Positions 7,611 through 16,810 of a stretch of 64,000 bases of DNA are shown piece by piece. Source of the stretch: Desulfarculaceae bacterium (lineage in GTDB: Bacteria > Desulfobacterota > Desulfarculia > Desulfarculales > Desulfarculaceae); the NCBI GenBank assembly GCA_020444545.1, contig JAHLKT010000006.1, forward strand, positions 186,001-250,000, given 5' to 3'. A model generated the notes under the pieces. It was given only the letters and a program-made list of their open reading frames with translations, did no database searches and was not told the DNA's origin. How positions within the stretch are numbered: the stretch's first letter is position 1; each line of letters begins with the position of its first letter. The translations under genes and the position numbers were made by a program.

Positions 7611-8807
7611 ATGGGCGTGATCATCGACAAAGAGTTGTGCACCGGCTGCGGCTCCTGCGTGGACGTCTGCCCCTTCGAGGCCCTGGAGCTCATCGACGAC
7701 AAGGCGCAAGTCAACGACGCCTGCACCCTGTGCGGGGCCTGCGCCGACGAGTGCCCCGAGGGCGCCATCACCGTGCCCGAGGTGGAGCGCGCGGCCGACG
7801 AGCGCGCCGCCAGCGCCAAGGGCGTGTGGGTCTATGCCGAGCAGCGCGGCGGGGCCATGCCCGAGGTGGTGGCCGAGCTGTTGGGCCAAGGGCGCCGCCT
7901 GGCCGACGAACTGGGCGTGGAGCTGGGCGCGGCCTTGTTGGGCGCGGGCCTGGACGGCCTGGCCGGCGAGCTCTTCGCCATGGGCGCGGACGTGGTCTAT
8001 CTGGCCGACGACCCCCGCCTGGGGCAGTTCAACGACGATCTTTACTGCGAGGTCCTGGCCCGGCTCATCACCGAGCACCAGCCCGAGATTCTCTTGGCCG
8101 GAGCCACCTCCCTGGGGCGCAGCCTGATTCCCCGCGTGGCCACGGCCGTGGCCACCGGGCTTACGGCGGACTGCACCGGCCTGAGCATCGATCCGGACAA
8201 GCGGCTTCTGTTGCAGACCCGCCCGGCATTCGGCGGCAATATCATGGCCACCATCGTCTGCCCCGCCGCCCGGCCTCAGATGGCCACGGTGCGGCCCCGG
8301 GTGATGAAGCAGAGCCCGCGCCAGGAGGGCCGCGAGGGCCGCTTGGTGACCCTGGATCTGAAGCCCGAGGACAAGGCGGCAACCGAGGTGCTGGAGGTGG
8401 TTCAGGCCATCGACGACCAGGTGAACCTGGTGGGCGCCGAGGTGGTGGTCTGCGGCGGGCGCGGCCTGGGCAAGGCCGAAGGCTTCGAACTGGTGCGCGA
8501 GCTGGCCACGGCTCTGGACGGGGTGGTGGGCGCCACCCGCGGGGCGGTGGATTCCGAGTGGATCGGCCACGCCCATCAGGTCGGCCAGACCGGCCGCACC
8601 GTGGCCCCCAAGCTCTATATAGCCTTGGGAGTGTCCGGCGCTGTGCAACATCTGGTGGGTATGCAGGGCTCCGAGACCATCGTGGCGGTCAACAGCGACC
8701 CCAACGCGCCCATTTTCGACGTGGCTCATTATGGTATAGTAGGTGACTTGTTCGAGGTCGCGCCGGCCATGCTGGCCCGCCTCAAAGAGTTGCGCGGCCA
8801 GGCCTAG
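7611..8807 (+). CDS. etfA: Electron transfer flavoprotein alpha subunit with N-terminal 2x[4Fe-4S] ferredoxin domain
   Basis: 398 residues, longer than a standard EtfA (about 310-330) because of an added ferredoxin module. Two CxxCxxCxxxC clusters are visible (Cys 10, 13, 16, 20 and 38, 41, 44, 48), each followed by Pro or a near equivalent. The EtfA body follows, with a C-terminal FAD domain (GGRGLGKAEGFEL, the QVGQTGRTVAPKLYIALGVSGAVQH stretch split around residues 320-345). Iron-sulfur EtfA proteins occur in anaerobes, where the clusters may link the flavin to ferredoxin or a membrane oxidoreductase. Starts four bases after etfB. Confidence 0.93.
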   Translation: MGVIIDKELCTGCGSCVDVCPFEALELIDDKAQVNDACTLCGACADECPEGAITVPEVERAADERAASAKGVWVYAEQRGGAMPEVVAELLGQGRRLADELGVELGAALLGAGLDGLAGELFAMGADVVYLADDPRLGQFNDDLYCEVLARLITEHQPEILLAGATSLGRSLIPRVATAVATGLTADCTGLSIDPDKRLLLQTRPAFGGNIMATIVCPAARPQMATVRPRVMKQSPRQEGREGRLVTLDLKPEDKAATEVLEVVQAIDDQVNLVGAEVVVCGGRGLGKAEGFELVRELATALDGVVGATRGAVDSEWIGHAHQVGQTGRTVAPKLYIALGVSGAVQHLVGMQGSETIVAVNSDPNAPIFDVAHYGIVGDLFEVAPAMLARLKELRGQA

Positions 8808-8834
8808 AGCGCCGCGCCAAGGGAGGGCGACAGT

Positions 8835-9581
8835 TTGACTGAGCAAGGCAAGGTACATCTGATCACCGGCGGTTCCCGGGGCATCGGGCGGGCCATCGCC
8901 CTGGCCCTGGCCTCGGCCGGCGACGTGGTCTACTTCAACCACTTCGACCCCGACGATAGCGCGGCTGAGCAGACCGTGGCCATGCTCAAGGACGCGGGCG
9001 TCACCGCCTTTGGCCAGAAGTTCGATATCTGCGACCAGGCCCAGTGCCAGGCGTGGGTGAACGGCGCCTTCGAGGCCCAGGGCCGGGTGGACAACCTGAT
9101 CAACAACGCGGGCATCACCATGGACGGCCTGCTGGTGCGCATGAGCGCCGAGCAGTTCAACAAGGTCATCCAGGTGAATCTGGTGGGCGCCTTCTACTGC
9201 TTGCAGGCGGCGGCCAAGCTGATGATGAAACAGCGCGGCGGCTCCATCGTGGGGCTGGCCTCCATCGCCGGGCAGATCGGCAACCCGGGGCAGGCCAACT
9301 ACTCTGCCTCCAAGGCGGGGCTCATCGCCCTTACCAAGACCGCGGCCAAGGAGCTGGCTCCGCGCGGGGTGCGGGTGAACGCGGTGGCGCCTGGCTTCAT
9401 CGAGACCGACATGGTCAACACCATCCCCGAAAAGCTTCAGGAGGCCATGAAGGCCATGATCCCCATGGGCCGGGCCGGCCAGCCCGAGGACGTGGCCGAC
9501 GTGGTGGCCTTCCTGTGCTCCGATGCTGCCAGCTACGTCACCGGGCAGGTGATCGCCATCAACGGCGGCATGATGATGTAA
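8835..9581 (+). CDS. fabG: 3-oxoacyl-ACP reductase FabG
   Basis: 248 residues of the short-chain dehydrogenase family. The NADP-binding TGGSRGIG motif is at residues 11-18, NNAG at 90-93, and the catalytic Ser143, Tyr156 and Lys160 (YSASK) are all present. It reduces 3-oxoacyl-ACP in type II fatty-acid synthesis. The start codon is TTG at 8835, supported by GGGAGGG at 8821-8827. acpP and fabF follow, which favours FabG over an acetoacetyl-CoA reductase, although the etf neighbours leave room for a CoA-linked role. Confidence 0.88.
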   Translation: MTEQGKVHLITGGSRGIGRAIALALASAGDVVYFNHFDPDDSAAEQTVAMLKDAGVTAFGQKFDICDQAQCQAWVNGAFEAQGRVDNLINNAGITMDGLLVRMSAEQFNKVIQVNLVGAFYCLQAAAKLMMKQRGGSIVGLASIAGQIGNPGQANYSASKAGLIALTKTAAKELAPRGVRVNAVAPGFIETDMVNTIPEKLQEAMKAMIPMGRAGQPEDVADVVAFLCSDAASYVTGQVIAINGGMMM

Positions 9582-9692
9582 GGCCCTCTTGGGCGAAGAT
9601 CGGCAACGCCGCCTTCGGGCGGCGGACATATAGGGATTCAAAGACACGGCGGGCCCCCCGAGGCCCTGACACAAAATGGGAGAATAGGTTTC

Positions 9693-9929
9693 ATGGACGA
9701 CATCAAGGCAAAAGTCAAAGAGATCATCTGCGAGCAGCTTTCCGTGGCCCCCGAGGACGTGGTGCCCGAGGCATCTTTTGTCGACGACCTGGGCGCGGAC
9801 TCCTTGGACTTGGTGGAGATGATCATGGCCATGGAAGAGGCCTTTGACGTTTCCATCGCCGACGAGGACGCCGAAAAGATCAAGACCGTCCAGGACGCCT
9901 GGGATTACATCGAGAAACTGAAGCAGTAG
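9693..9929 (+). CDS. acpP: Acyl carrier protein
   Basis: 78 residues, acidic. The phosphopantetheine attachment site is the Ser37 of [13 protein letters not shown] carries the growing acyl chain in fatty-acid synthesis and donates it to PlsX. It sits between fabG and fabF, the usual order. A 110-base gap separates it from fabG. A short GC-rich hairpin (9960-9978) lies between it and fabF. Confidence 0.96.
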   Translation: MDDIKAKVKEIICEQLSVAPEDVVPEASFVDDLGADSLDLVEMIMAMEEAFDVSIADEDAEKIKTVQDAWDYIEKLKQ

Positions 9930-9959
9930 TAGCCTAGCTCCAGGGAGGGACCCCGGACG

Positions 9960-9978
9960 GGCGCGGTTTTTCCGCGCC
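9960..9978 (+). other. Small hairpin between acpP and fabF
   Basis: A 7-bp GC stem (9960-9966 with 9972-9978) closes a loop of five T. There is no T-run after the stem, so it is not a standard terminator. Such a hairpin could stabilise the abundant acpP transcript or lower read-through into fabF; this is inference. Confidence 0.25.
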
Positions 9979-10015
9979 GCCGGCGGGCATGGCATCGGGC
10001 GTTTAAGGAGTGATC

Positions 10016-11263
10016 GTGCAGCGCAGGGTGGTCGTAACTGGATTGGGGCTGGTGACGCCGCTGGGCACCGGCGTGGAAAAGACCTGGGAAGGGCTAAAGG
10101 CCGGCAAGAGCGGCATCGGCCCGATCACCAGGTTCGACGTTTCTTCCTTCAAGACCCAGATCGCGGGAGAGGTCCCTGACTTCGACCCCGAGGAGTGGGT
10201 GCCCAAAAAGAAGATACGCCGCCTCGATCCTTTCATTCATTTTGCCATCGGCGCGGCCAAGATGGCCTGGGAAATGGCCGGCTTGCCCGAGACCCTGGAC
10301 GACGAGGTGGCCCCCCGGGCCGGCTGCATCCTGGGCGTGGGCCTGGGCGGCCTCATCACCCTGGAAGAGACCATCCGCATGACCGAACGGGATGGCTACA
10401 AAAGGGTGAGCCCCTTCTTCATCCCCAAGCTCATCGGCAACATGGCCCCGGGCGAAGTTTCCATGATCCACAATCTTCGCGGCACCAACCTCTGCGTGTG
10501 CACCGCCTGCGCGGCGGGCACCCACGCGGTGGGCGAGGCCATGAAGAACATCCAGCGCGGCGCCACCGACCTTATGGTCTGCGGCGGGGCCGAGGTGGTC
10601 TGCACCGCCACGACGCTGTCGGGCTTCGGCGCGGCACGGGCCCTCAGTACGCGCAACGATGATCCCCAGCGGGCCAGCCGCCCCTTTGACCGCGACCGCG
10701 ACGGCTTTGTCATGTCCGAGGGCTCGGGGGTGCTGATCCTGGAAGAGCTGGAGCACGCCAAGGCGCGCGGGGTGCCCATCCTGGCCGAGCTGGTGGGCTA
10801 CGGCCTCAGTTCCGACGCCTACCACATGACCGCTCCCGACCCCACGGCCCAGGGCTTCGTGCGCTGCATGCAGATGGCCCTGGAGGACGCCGGCGTCAAC
10901 CCCGAGGAGCTGGACTACATCAACGCCCACGGCACCTCCACCGACCTGAACGACGCCACCGAGACCAAGGCCATCAAGATCCTGTTCGGGGACCACGCCT
11001 ACAAGCTGGCCATCTCCAGCACCAAGAGCATGTTGGGCCACATGCTGGGGGCCACCGGCGGGGTGGAGGCGGCGATCAGCGTTTTGGCCCTGCGCGACCA
11101 GATCATGCCGCCCACCACCAACTACGAGAACCCCGATCCCCAATGCGACCTGGATTACGTGCCCAACCAGGCCCGCGAGGGCAAGATCAAAACCGTGCTC
11201 AGCAACTCCTTCGGCTTCGGCGGCACCAACGCCAGCGTCCTGTTCAAGGTCTACCAACCCTAG
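10016..11263 (+). CDS. fabF: 3-oxoacyl-ACP synthase II FabF
   Basis: 415 residues from a GTG start at 10016. An upstream in-frame GTG at 10010 overlaps the ribosome site TAAGGAG (10004-10010), so the second GTG, five bases downstream of that site, is the better start; it gives MQRRVVVTGLG, the usual FabF beginning. The catalytic Cys is at about residue 165 (CTACAAGTH), and both active-site His motifs (NAHGTSTDLND and SMLGHMLGATG) are present. The enzyme elongates acyl-ACP by condensation with malonyl-ACP. FabH, needed to start chains, is not in the window. Confidence 0.95.
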   Translation: MQRRVVVTGLGLVTPLGTGVEKTWEGLKAGKSGIGPITRFDVSSFKTQIAGEVPDFDPEEWVPKKKIRRLDPFIHFAIGAAKMAWEMAGLPETLDDEVAPRAGCILGVGLGGLITLEETIRMTERDGYKRVSPFFIPKLIGNMAPGEVSMIHNLRGTNLCVCTACAAGTHAVGEAMKNIQRGATDLMVCGGAEVVCTATTLSGFGAARALSTRNDDPQRASRPFDRDRDGFVMSEGSGVLILEELEHAKARGVPILAELVGYGLSSDAYHMTAPDPTAQGFVRCMQMALEDAGVNPEELDYINAHGTSTDLNDATETKAIKILFGDHAYKLAISSTKSMLGHMLGATGGVEAAISVLALRDQIMPPTTNYENPDPQCDLDYVPNQAREGKIKTVLSNSFGFGGTNASVLFKVYQP

Positions 11264-11315
11264 GGCGGGCGCGCCGGGCGCGGCCGGAGCTTTTATACAG
11301 CGGAGGCTCGCTCAT

Positions 11316-11831
11316 TTGGACTCCAGACCATCCAAGGACGCCTACTATCTGAATCTGGCCCGCGAAGTCAGCCACCGGGGCACCTGCCTGCGCCGCCGCT
11401 ACGGCGCGGTCATCGTCAAGGACGACCAGATCGTCTCCACGGGCTACGCCGGAGCGCCGCGCGGGGTGGCCAACTGCGTGGACCTTGGCGTGTGCATGCG
11501 CCAGGAAATGGACATTCCGCCGGGCCAGCGCTATGAGCTTTGCCGCTCGGTGCACGCTGAAATGAACGCCGTTATTCACGCCTCCAGGGCTCAGACCCTG
11601 GGGGCGGTGTTGTATCTGGCCGGTATTGAGGTGGCCGACGGAAAGCCCACCAAGCATCCCGAGCCCTGCCTCCTTTGCCGGCGGGTGATCATCAACGCCG
11701 GCATCGCCGAGGTGGTGGTGCAGCCGCGCGACTCGGAGGTCATTCACCTGGACCCCCAGGACTGGATCGACGAGGAGAATCGCGCGGCCAAGCAGGGACT
11801 GGCCGCGCCCAAGGTTTTGCCCATGGCCTAG
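11316..11831 (+). CDS. dCMP/cytidine deaminase family protein (ComEB-like)
   Basis: 171 residues of the zinc-dependent deaminase fold. The motif H80-A-E82 supplies a zinc ligand and the catalytic Glu, and PCLLC (Cys118, Cys121) the other ligands. The extended Cys-rich region between about residues 54 and 76 is typical of deoxycytidylate deaminases, which make dUMP for thymidylate synthesis. TTG start at 11316 with CGGAGG nine bases upstream. It is followed 28 bases later by nrdR, so both neighbours deal with deoxynucleotide supply. Confidence 0.85.
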   Translation: MDSRPSKDAYYLNLAREVSHRGTCLRRRYGAVIVKDDQIVSTGYAGAPRGVANCVDLGVCMRQEMDIPPGQRYELCRSVHAEMNAVIHASRAQTLGAVLYLAGIEVADGKPTKHPEPCLLCRRVIINAGIAEVVVQPRDSEVIHLDPQDWIDEENRAAKQGLAAPKVLPMA

Positions 11832-11859
11832 GCTTAGGCGAGGGAAGGGGAGGAAGCTC

Positions 11860-12336
11860 GTGAGGTGCCCATACTGCGGCAAGCTGGACAACAAGGTGGT
11901 GGATTCGCGCGTCAGCAAGGACGCCTCGGTGATCCGCCGCCGCCGTCAATGCCTGGACTGCGACCAGCGCTTCACCACCTATGAGCGGGTGGAGGAGATG
12001 GAGACCTACGTGGTCAAGAAGGACGGCAGCCGCGAAGTCTACGACCGCGCCAAGCTCAAGAACGGCATCCTCAAGGCCCTGCACAAGCGGCCGGTGTCCA
12101 TCGAAAAGGTGGAGTCCTTCCTGGACGCCCTGGAGACCGGTTTCCAGGAGCGCGGCGCCCGCGAGATTCCGGTGCGCGAGCTGGGCGAGGCGGTGATGAA
12201 CGCGCTCAAGGAGATGGACGACGTGGCCTACGTGCGCTTCGCCAGCGTGTACCGCGAGTTCCGCGACGTGGACGAGTTCATGCGCGAGGTCAAGAAGCTC
12301 CTGGCCCAGCGCGAGGAAGACCTGCCAGGGGCCTGA
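11860..12336 (+). CDS. nrdR: Transcriptional repressor NrdR
   Basis: 158 residues. An N-terminal zinc ribbon (Cys3, Cys6, Cys31, Cys34, with RRRRQCLDC) binds DNA, followed by an ATP-cone domain (about 49-139) that senses ATP/dATP. NrdR represses ribonucleotide reductase genes by binding NrdR boxes. GTG start at 11860 with GGGGAGG upstream. Its stop overlaps the ribD start (TGATG), so the two are translationally coupled, a common arrangement. Confidence 0.96.
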   Translation: MRCPYCGKLDNKVVDSRVSKDASVIRRRRQCLDCDQRFTTYERVEEMETYVVKKDGSREVYDRAKLKNGILKALHKRPVSIEKVESFLDALETGFQERGAREIPVRELGEAVMNALKEMDDVAYVRFASVYREFRDVDEFMREVKKLLAQREEDLPGA

Positions 12337-13460
12337 TGCCTTTTTCCGATCCACAGCCTATGGACGCCCACTTCATGCTACGGGCCCTGGCGCTCACCCG
12401 CCGGGGCCTGGGCTTTTCCTCGCCCAATCCGGCGGTGGGCGCGGTGGTGGTGGCCCATGGCCGCATCGTGGGCCAGGGCTGGCACGCCAAGGCCGGCACC
12501 CCCCACGCCGAAGTGCACGCCCTGGCCGACGCGGGCGAGGCCGCCCAGGGAGCCACCATCTATGTGACCCTGGAGCCCTGCCATCACCAGGGCCGCACCC
12601 CGCCCTGCACCAGCGCCATCCAGAAGGCGGGCATCGCCCGGGTGGTCTACGGAGCCTCGGACCCCAACCCCAAGGTGGCTGGAGGCGGCGGGCAGTTCTT
12701 GGCCGCGCAAGGCCTGGAGGTCACCCCCGGCGTCCTGGCCCAGGCCTGCGAGCGTGAGCACCGTTTTTTCATGACCCACATCACCAAGGCCCGGCCCCAC
12801 GTGATCCTGAAAACCGCGGCCACCCTGGACGGCAAGACCGCCACGGCCACGGGCCACAGCAGGTGGGTCACCGGCCCGGCCAGCCGCCGCTACGTGCACC
12901 GTTTGCGCGGCTGGATGGACGCCATCATGGTGGGCTCTGGCACGGCCCTGGCCGACGACCCGGAGCTGACCTGCCGTCTGCCAAGGGGAGGCAATCCCCT
13001 GCGCGTGGTGGTGGACAGCCGTTTGCGCCTGCCTTCCACGGCCAAGGTGCTCTCTCCCCAAGCGCCGGGCTGCCTGGTGGCCTGCGGGCCGGAGGCATCG
13101 CGGGAAGACGAGCAGCGGCTGATTGCCGCCGGGGCCGATGTGCTGCGCCTGCCCGCCGGCGAGTCGGGCGGGGTGGACCTGAGCGCCTTGCTGAAGGATC
13201 TGGGCGCGCGGGGCATCACCAGCCTGTTGGCCGAGGGCGGGGCGGGCCTAGCCTGGGGCTTGTGGTCCGCTGGCCTGGTGGACGAGGCCATGTACTTCTA
13301 CGCGCCCAAGGTGGTGGGCGGGGCGAGCGCCCCCTCCATGGTGGCCGGGCCCGGGGTGGAGACCATGAGCGATGCCTTCCGAGTGTCGCGGCCCGTGATG
13401 CGGCGCTTCGGGGATGATGTTATGCTTTGCTTTGGAGCGAAAAATGAGCCCGCAACCTGA
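12336..13460 (+). CDS. ribD: Bifunctional riboflavin biosynthesis deaminase/reductase RibD
   Basis: 374 residues. The N-terminal deaminase domain carries H57-A-E59 and PCHHQGRTPPC (Cys82, Cys91) for zinc, and the C-terminal reductase domain starts near residue 150 (HVILKTAATLDGKTA). The enzyme performs the second and third steps of riboflavin synthesis from GTP. ATG 12336 overlaps the nrdR stop by one base; a second in-frame ATG at 12360 is possible. A VOC-family gene follows before ribE. Confidence 0.96.
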   Translation: MPFSDPQPMDAHFMLRALALTRRGLGFSSPNPAVGAVVVAHGRIVGQGWHAKAGTPHAEVHALADAGEAAQGATIYVTLEPCHHQGRTPPCTSAIQKAGIARVVYGASDPNPKVAGGGGQFLAAQGLEVTPGVLAQACEREHRFFMTHITKARPHVILKTAATLDGKTATATGHSRWVTGPASRRYVHRLRGWMDAIMVGSGTALADDPELTCRLPRGGNPLRVVVDSRLRLPSTAKVLSPQAPGCLVACGPEASREDEQRLIAAGADVLRLPAGESGGVDLSALLKDLGARGITSLLAEGGAGLAWGLWSAGLVDEAMYFYAPKVVGGASAPSMVAGPGVETMSDAFRVSRPVMRRFGDDVMLCFGAKNEPAT

Positions 13461-13485
13461 GCATACACATCATGAGGAGAGAGAC

Positions 13486-13848
13486 ATGGGCGATAGCTTC
13501 GGCTGGGTGGAGCTGACCACCGACGATCTGGAAGCGGCCAAGGATTTCTACGGCCAGGTTTTCGATTGGAAGATGGAGTCCTTTGGCGAGGCTCCCATGC
13601 CCTACTACATTGTCAAAGCCCACGGCAAGAGGCGGGGCGGCATGATGGCCAAGACCAGCTCCCGCACCCCGGTGGCCTGGACCCCCTACGTGGAGGTGGA
13701 CGACCTCTCGGCCACCTGCGACCGGGTGGAGCGTCTGGGCGGCCGCATCCTCAAGCACAAGACCGCCATTCCCGGCATGGGCTGGTTCGCGGTGGTGCAC
13801 GACCCCCAAGGCGCGGTCCTGGGCCTGTGGCAGTCGCGCAAGGGCTAG
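13486..13848 (+). CDS. VOC (glyoxalase/bleomycin resistance) family protein
   Basis: 120 residues. It resembles single-domain VOC proteins: FGWVELTTDDLEAAKDFYGQVF at the N terminus (the opening is split here only by length) and a C-terminal VVHDPQGAVLGLW stretch with a typical Asp-Pro-x-Gly turn. ATG 13486 is selected because GAGGAGAGA lies just before it; the frame is open earlier and overlaps the end of ribD. Function is unknown. Its place between ribD and ribE may be chance, or the protein could deal with reactive riboflavin-pathway intermediates. Confidence 0.75.
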   Translation: MGDSFGWVELTTDDLEAAKDFYGQVFDWKMESFGEAPMPYYIVKAHGKRRGGMMAKTSSRTPVAWTPYVEVDDLSATCDRVERLGGRILKHKTAIPGMGWFAVVHDPQGAVLGLWQSRKG

Positions 13849-13865
13849 ACGAAAGGGGTTAGGCC

Positions 13866-14519
13866 TTGTTCACCGGATTAGTGGAAGGCACCGGCACCCT
13901 GGGGCGCATCAGCCCCTCGGGGCCGGACAGCGTGCTGAGCATCTCCCCGCCCTGGCCGGTGGGGGAGACGGTCCTGGGCGAGTCCATCGCCATCAACGGG
14001 GCCTGCCTCACGGTAACCCGCATCACCGGCGAGGGCTTCACCGTGGACGTGTCGGCCGAGACGCTCTCGCGCACCACCCTGGGCAAAATGAGGCCCGGGG
14101 CCAAGGTGAACCTGGAGCGGGCCATGCAGTTGGGCGACCGCCTGGGCGGCCACCTGGTCAGCGGGCACATCGACTGCGTGGGCGCCATCGCCAAGCGCGA
14201 GGAGGTGGGCGGCTCCACCCGCTTCGAGGTGACCATCCCTCCCGAGCACCTGCGCTTAATGGTGGAAAAGGGCTCCGTGGCCGTGGACGGCATCAGCCTC
14301 ACCGTGAACTGGGTGGGCCCGGACCGCTTCGGCCTGAACATCATTCCTCACACCATGAGCGCCACCACCCTTAATCTTGCTAAGCAAGGCGATTCTGTTA
14401 ATATTGAGACCGACTTGATCGGCAAGTACGTGGCCAGGCTGCTGAATCGCGATGAAGCGGAAAATGGCCAGGATCGTTCCGGCCTGAGCGTCGAGGACTT
14501 GAGGCGCGCGGGCTGGTAG
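13866..14519 (+). CDS. ribE: Riboflavin synthase alpha subunit
   Basis: 217 residues with the invariant MFTGLVEG N terminus and two lumazine-binding repeats (about 1-97 and 98-195; the second begins HLVSGHIDCVG). It converts two molecules of 6,7-dimethyl-8-ribityllumazine into riboflavin. The start is TTG 13866, fixed by the conserved N terminus. Part of the rib run, followed by a GNAT gene and ribBA. Confidence 0.95.
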   Translation: MFTGLVEGTGTLGRISPSGPDSVLSISPPWPVGETVLGESIAINGACLTVTRITGEGFTVDVSAETLSRTTLGKMRPGAKVNLERAMQLGDRLGGHLVSGHIDCVGAIAKREEVGGSTRFEVTIPPEHLRLMVEKGSVAVDGISLTVNWVGPDRFGLNIIPHTMSATTLNLAKQGDSVNIETDLIGKYVARLLNRDEAENGQDRSGLSVEDLRRAGW

Positions 14520-14549
14520 CCGGGGGCCGGCGCCCCCAGGAGCGGGGCC

Positions 14550-15032
14550 GTGCAAGGGGTGGAGTTCACAGGCTACTATCCCGGGGTGATCGGCGAGATC
14601 ACCCGCCTGCACGCCGTCTACTATGCCGACAACTGGGGCTTTGATTTGTCCTTCGAGTCCCAGGTGGGCCGGGAGCTGGCCGAGTTTCTGGCCCGCTTCA
14701 ACCCGGCCCGCGATTTTTTTGTTGCCGCCCGGGGCCCCCAGGGCCTGGCCGGAGCGGTGGCTCTGGACGGCGAGTTCGCCGAGGGAGCCAGGGTCCGCTG
14801 GTTCATCGTGGACCCGGCCATGCAGGGCAGCGGCCTGGGCCGCGACCTGCTGGACATGCTCCTGGGTTTTGCCCGCGCGGCGGGCCACCGGCGACTGTTC
14901 CTGTGGACCTTCCAGGGCCTGGAGGCCGCCCGCAAGCTCTATGAGCAGGCCGGTTTCGTCCTGGACGAGGAGCACCGGGTGGAGCAGTGGGGCGACGCCA
15001 TCATCGAGCAGAAGCTGGTGCTGGAGCTGTAG
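14550..15032 (+). CDS. GNAT-family N-acetyltransferase
   Basis: 160 residues. The acetyl-CoA binding motif is visible as VDPAMQGSGLGRDLLDMLL (about residues 90-108), a good match to the GNAT Q/RxxGxG/A loop. The substrate cannot be read. GTG start at 14550 with AGGAG six bases upstream. It is inserted between ribE and ribBA in the same direction, so it is probably co-transcribed with riboflavin genes without an obvious role in the pathway. Confidence 0.8.
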   Translation: MQGVEFTGYYPGVIGEITRLHAVYYADNWGFDLSFESQVGRELAEFLARFNPARDFFVAARGPQGLAGAVALDGEFAEGARVRWFIVDPAMQGSGLGRDLLDMLLGFARAAGHRRLFLWTFQGLEAARKLYEQAGFVLDEEHRVEQWGDAIIEQKLVLEL

Positions 15033-15093
15033 GCCCCGCCGACTAGAGTAGAGTTTTCCAGCCCGCGCGGCTGATCATGTTAGGAGAAAGTTC

Positions 15094-16308
15094 ATGCCCC
15101 TGGCCAGCATCGCAGAGGCCATCGAGGACATACGCAACGGCAAGATGGTCATCCTGGTCGACGACGAAGATCGGGAGAACGAGGGCGACCTCACCATGGC
15201 CGCCGAGCTGTGCACCCCCGAGGCCATCAACTTCATGGCCAAGTACGGCCGGGGCCTCATCTGCCTCAGCCTCACCCCGGACATGGTGCAGCGCCTGGGC
15301 CTGCCGCTGATGGTGCGCGACAACCAGTCGCCCTTTGAGACCGCCTTCACCGTGTCCATCGAGGCGCGCAAGGGCGTGACCACCGGCATCAGCGCCCAGG
15401 ACCGGGCCGTGACCATCCGCACCGCAGTGGACCCGGGCGCGGGCCCGGCCGACCTGGTGAGCCCGGGGCACGTATTCCCCCTGCGGGCCAAGCGCGGCGG
15501 CACCTTGGTGCGCACCGGCCAGACCGAGGGCTCGGTGGACCTGGCCCGCCTGGCCGGCCTCACCCCCTCCGGGGTGATCTGCGAGATCATGAAGGACGAC
15601 GGCACCATGGCCCGCATGCCGGACCTGGAGGAGTTCGCCGTGGAGCACGATCTCAAGATCGTGACCATCGCGGACCTGATCTCCTACCGGATGCGCAACG
15701 AGTCCTTTGTGCACCGCCGGGCCGAGGTGCGCCTGCCCACCGAGTTCGGCGAGTTTCGCGCCTATGGCTACACCAACGACGTGGACGACCTGGAGCACGT
15801 GGCCCTGGTCAAGGGCGAGATCGACCCGGAAAAGCCGGTCCTGGTGCGGGTGCATTCCCAGTGCCTCACCGGTGACGTGTTCCATTCCCGCCGCTGCGAC
15901 TGCGGCGACCAGCTGGCCCACGCCCTCAAGATGATCGACGACGAGGGCAGCGGGGTGCTGCTCTATATGAGCCAGGAGGGGCGGGGCATCGGCCTGGTCA
16001 ACAAGCTCCGGGCCTATGAGCTGCAAGACCAGGGGGCCGACACCGTGGAGGCCAACGAGCGCCTGGGCTTCCCGGCCGACATGCGAGACTATGGAATCGG
16101 GGCACAGATCCTGGCCGACCTGGGGGTCCGCCAGATGCGCCTGATGACCAATAACCCCAAGAAGATGGTGGGCCTGGAGGGCTACGGCCTTTCGTTGGTG
16201 GAGCGGGTGCCCCTGGAGATTCCCGCCTGCCCGGACAACGAAGCCTACCTGCGCACCAAGTGCACCAAGATGGGGCACTTGCTCAAACAGGCCGAAGAGG
16301 CCGAATAG
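15094..16308 (+). CDS. ribBA: Bifunctional 3,4-dihydroxy-2-butanone-4-phosphate synthase / GTP cyclohydrolase II
   Basis: 404 residues. The N-terminal RibB half includes [12 protein letters not shown] (metal and substrate binding) and the C-terminal RibA half includes the zinc motif [18 protein letters not shown] and the GQEGRGIGL-type loop ([13 protein letters not shown]). The two activities feed both branches of riboflavin synthesis. TAGGAG lies upstream of the ATG. It is followed by ribH eight bases later. Confidence 0.96.
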   Translation: MPLASIAEAIEDIRNGKMVILVDDEDRENEGDLTMAAELCTPEAINFMAKYGRGLICLSLTPDMVQRLGLPLMVRDNQSPFETAFTVSIEARKGVTTGISAQDRAVTIRTAVDPGAGPADLVSPGHVFPLRAKRGGTLVRTGQTEGSVDLARLAGLTPSGVICEIMKDDGTMARMPDLEEFAVEHDLKIVTIADLISYRMRNESFVHRRAEVRLPTEFGEFRAYGYTNDVDDLEHVALVKGEIDPEKPVLVRVHSQCLTGDVFHSRRCDCGDQLAHALKMIDDEGSGVLLYMSQEGRGIGLVNKLRAYELQDQGADTVEANERLGFPADMRDYGIGAQILADLGVRQMRLMTNNPKKMVGLEGYGLSLVERVPLEIPACPDNEAYLRTKCTKMGHLLKQAEEAE

Positions 16309-16316
16309 GGGGTGAG

Positions 16317-16781
<465 letters not shown>

Positions 16782-16810
16782 GCCGCAAGCGGTCGGCAAA
16801 GGCGAGGGCC

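Noticed and set aside
7590-9995. 801-codon minus-strand frame across etfA, fabG and acpP
   Set aside because: Lies antisense to three well-supported genes; translation is rich in His, Gly and Ala without motifs.
10010-10015. GTG at 10010 as the fabF start
   Set aside because: It overlaps the Shine-Dalgarno sequence itself; GTG 10016 has proper spacing and gives the family N terminus.
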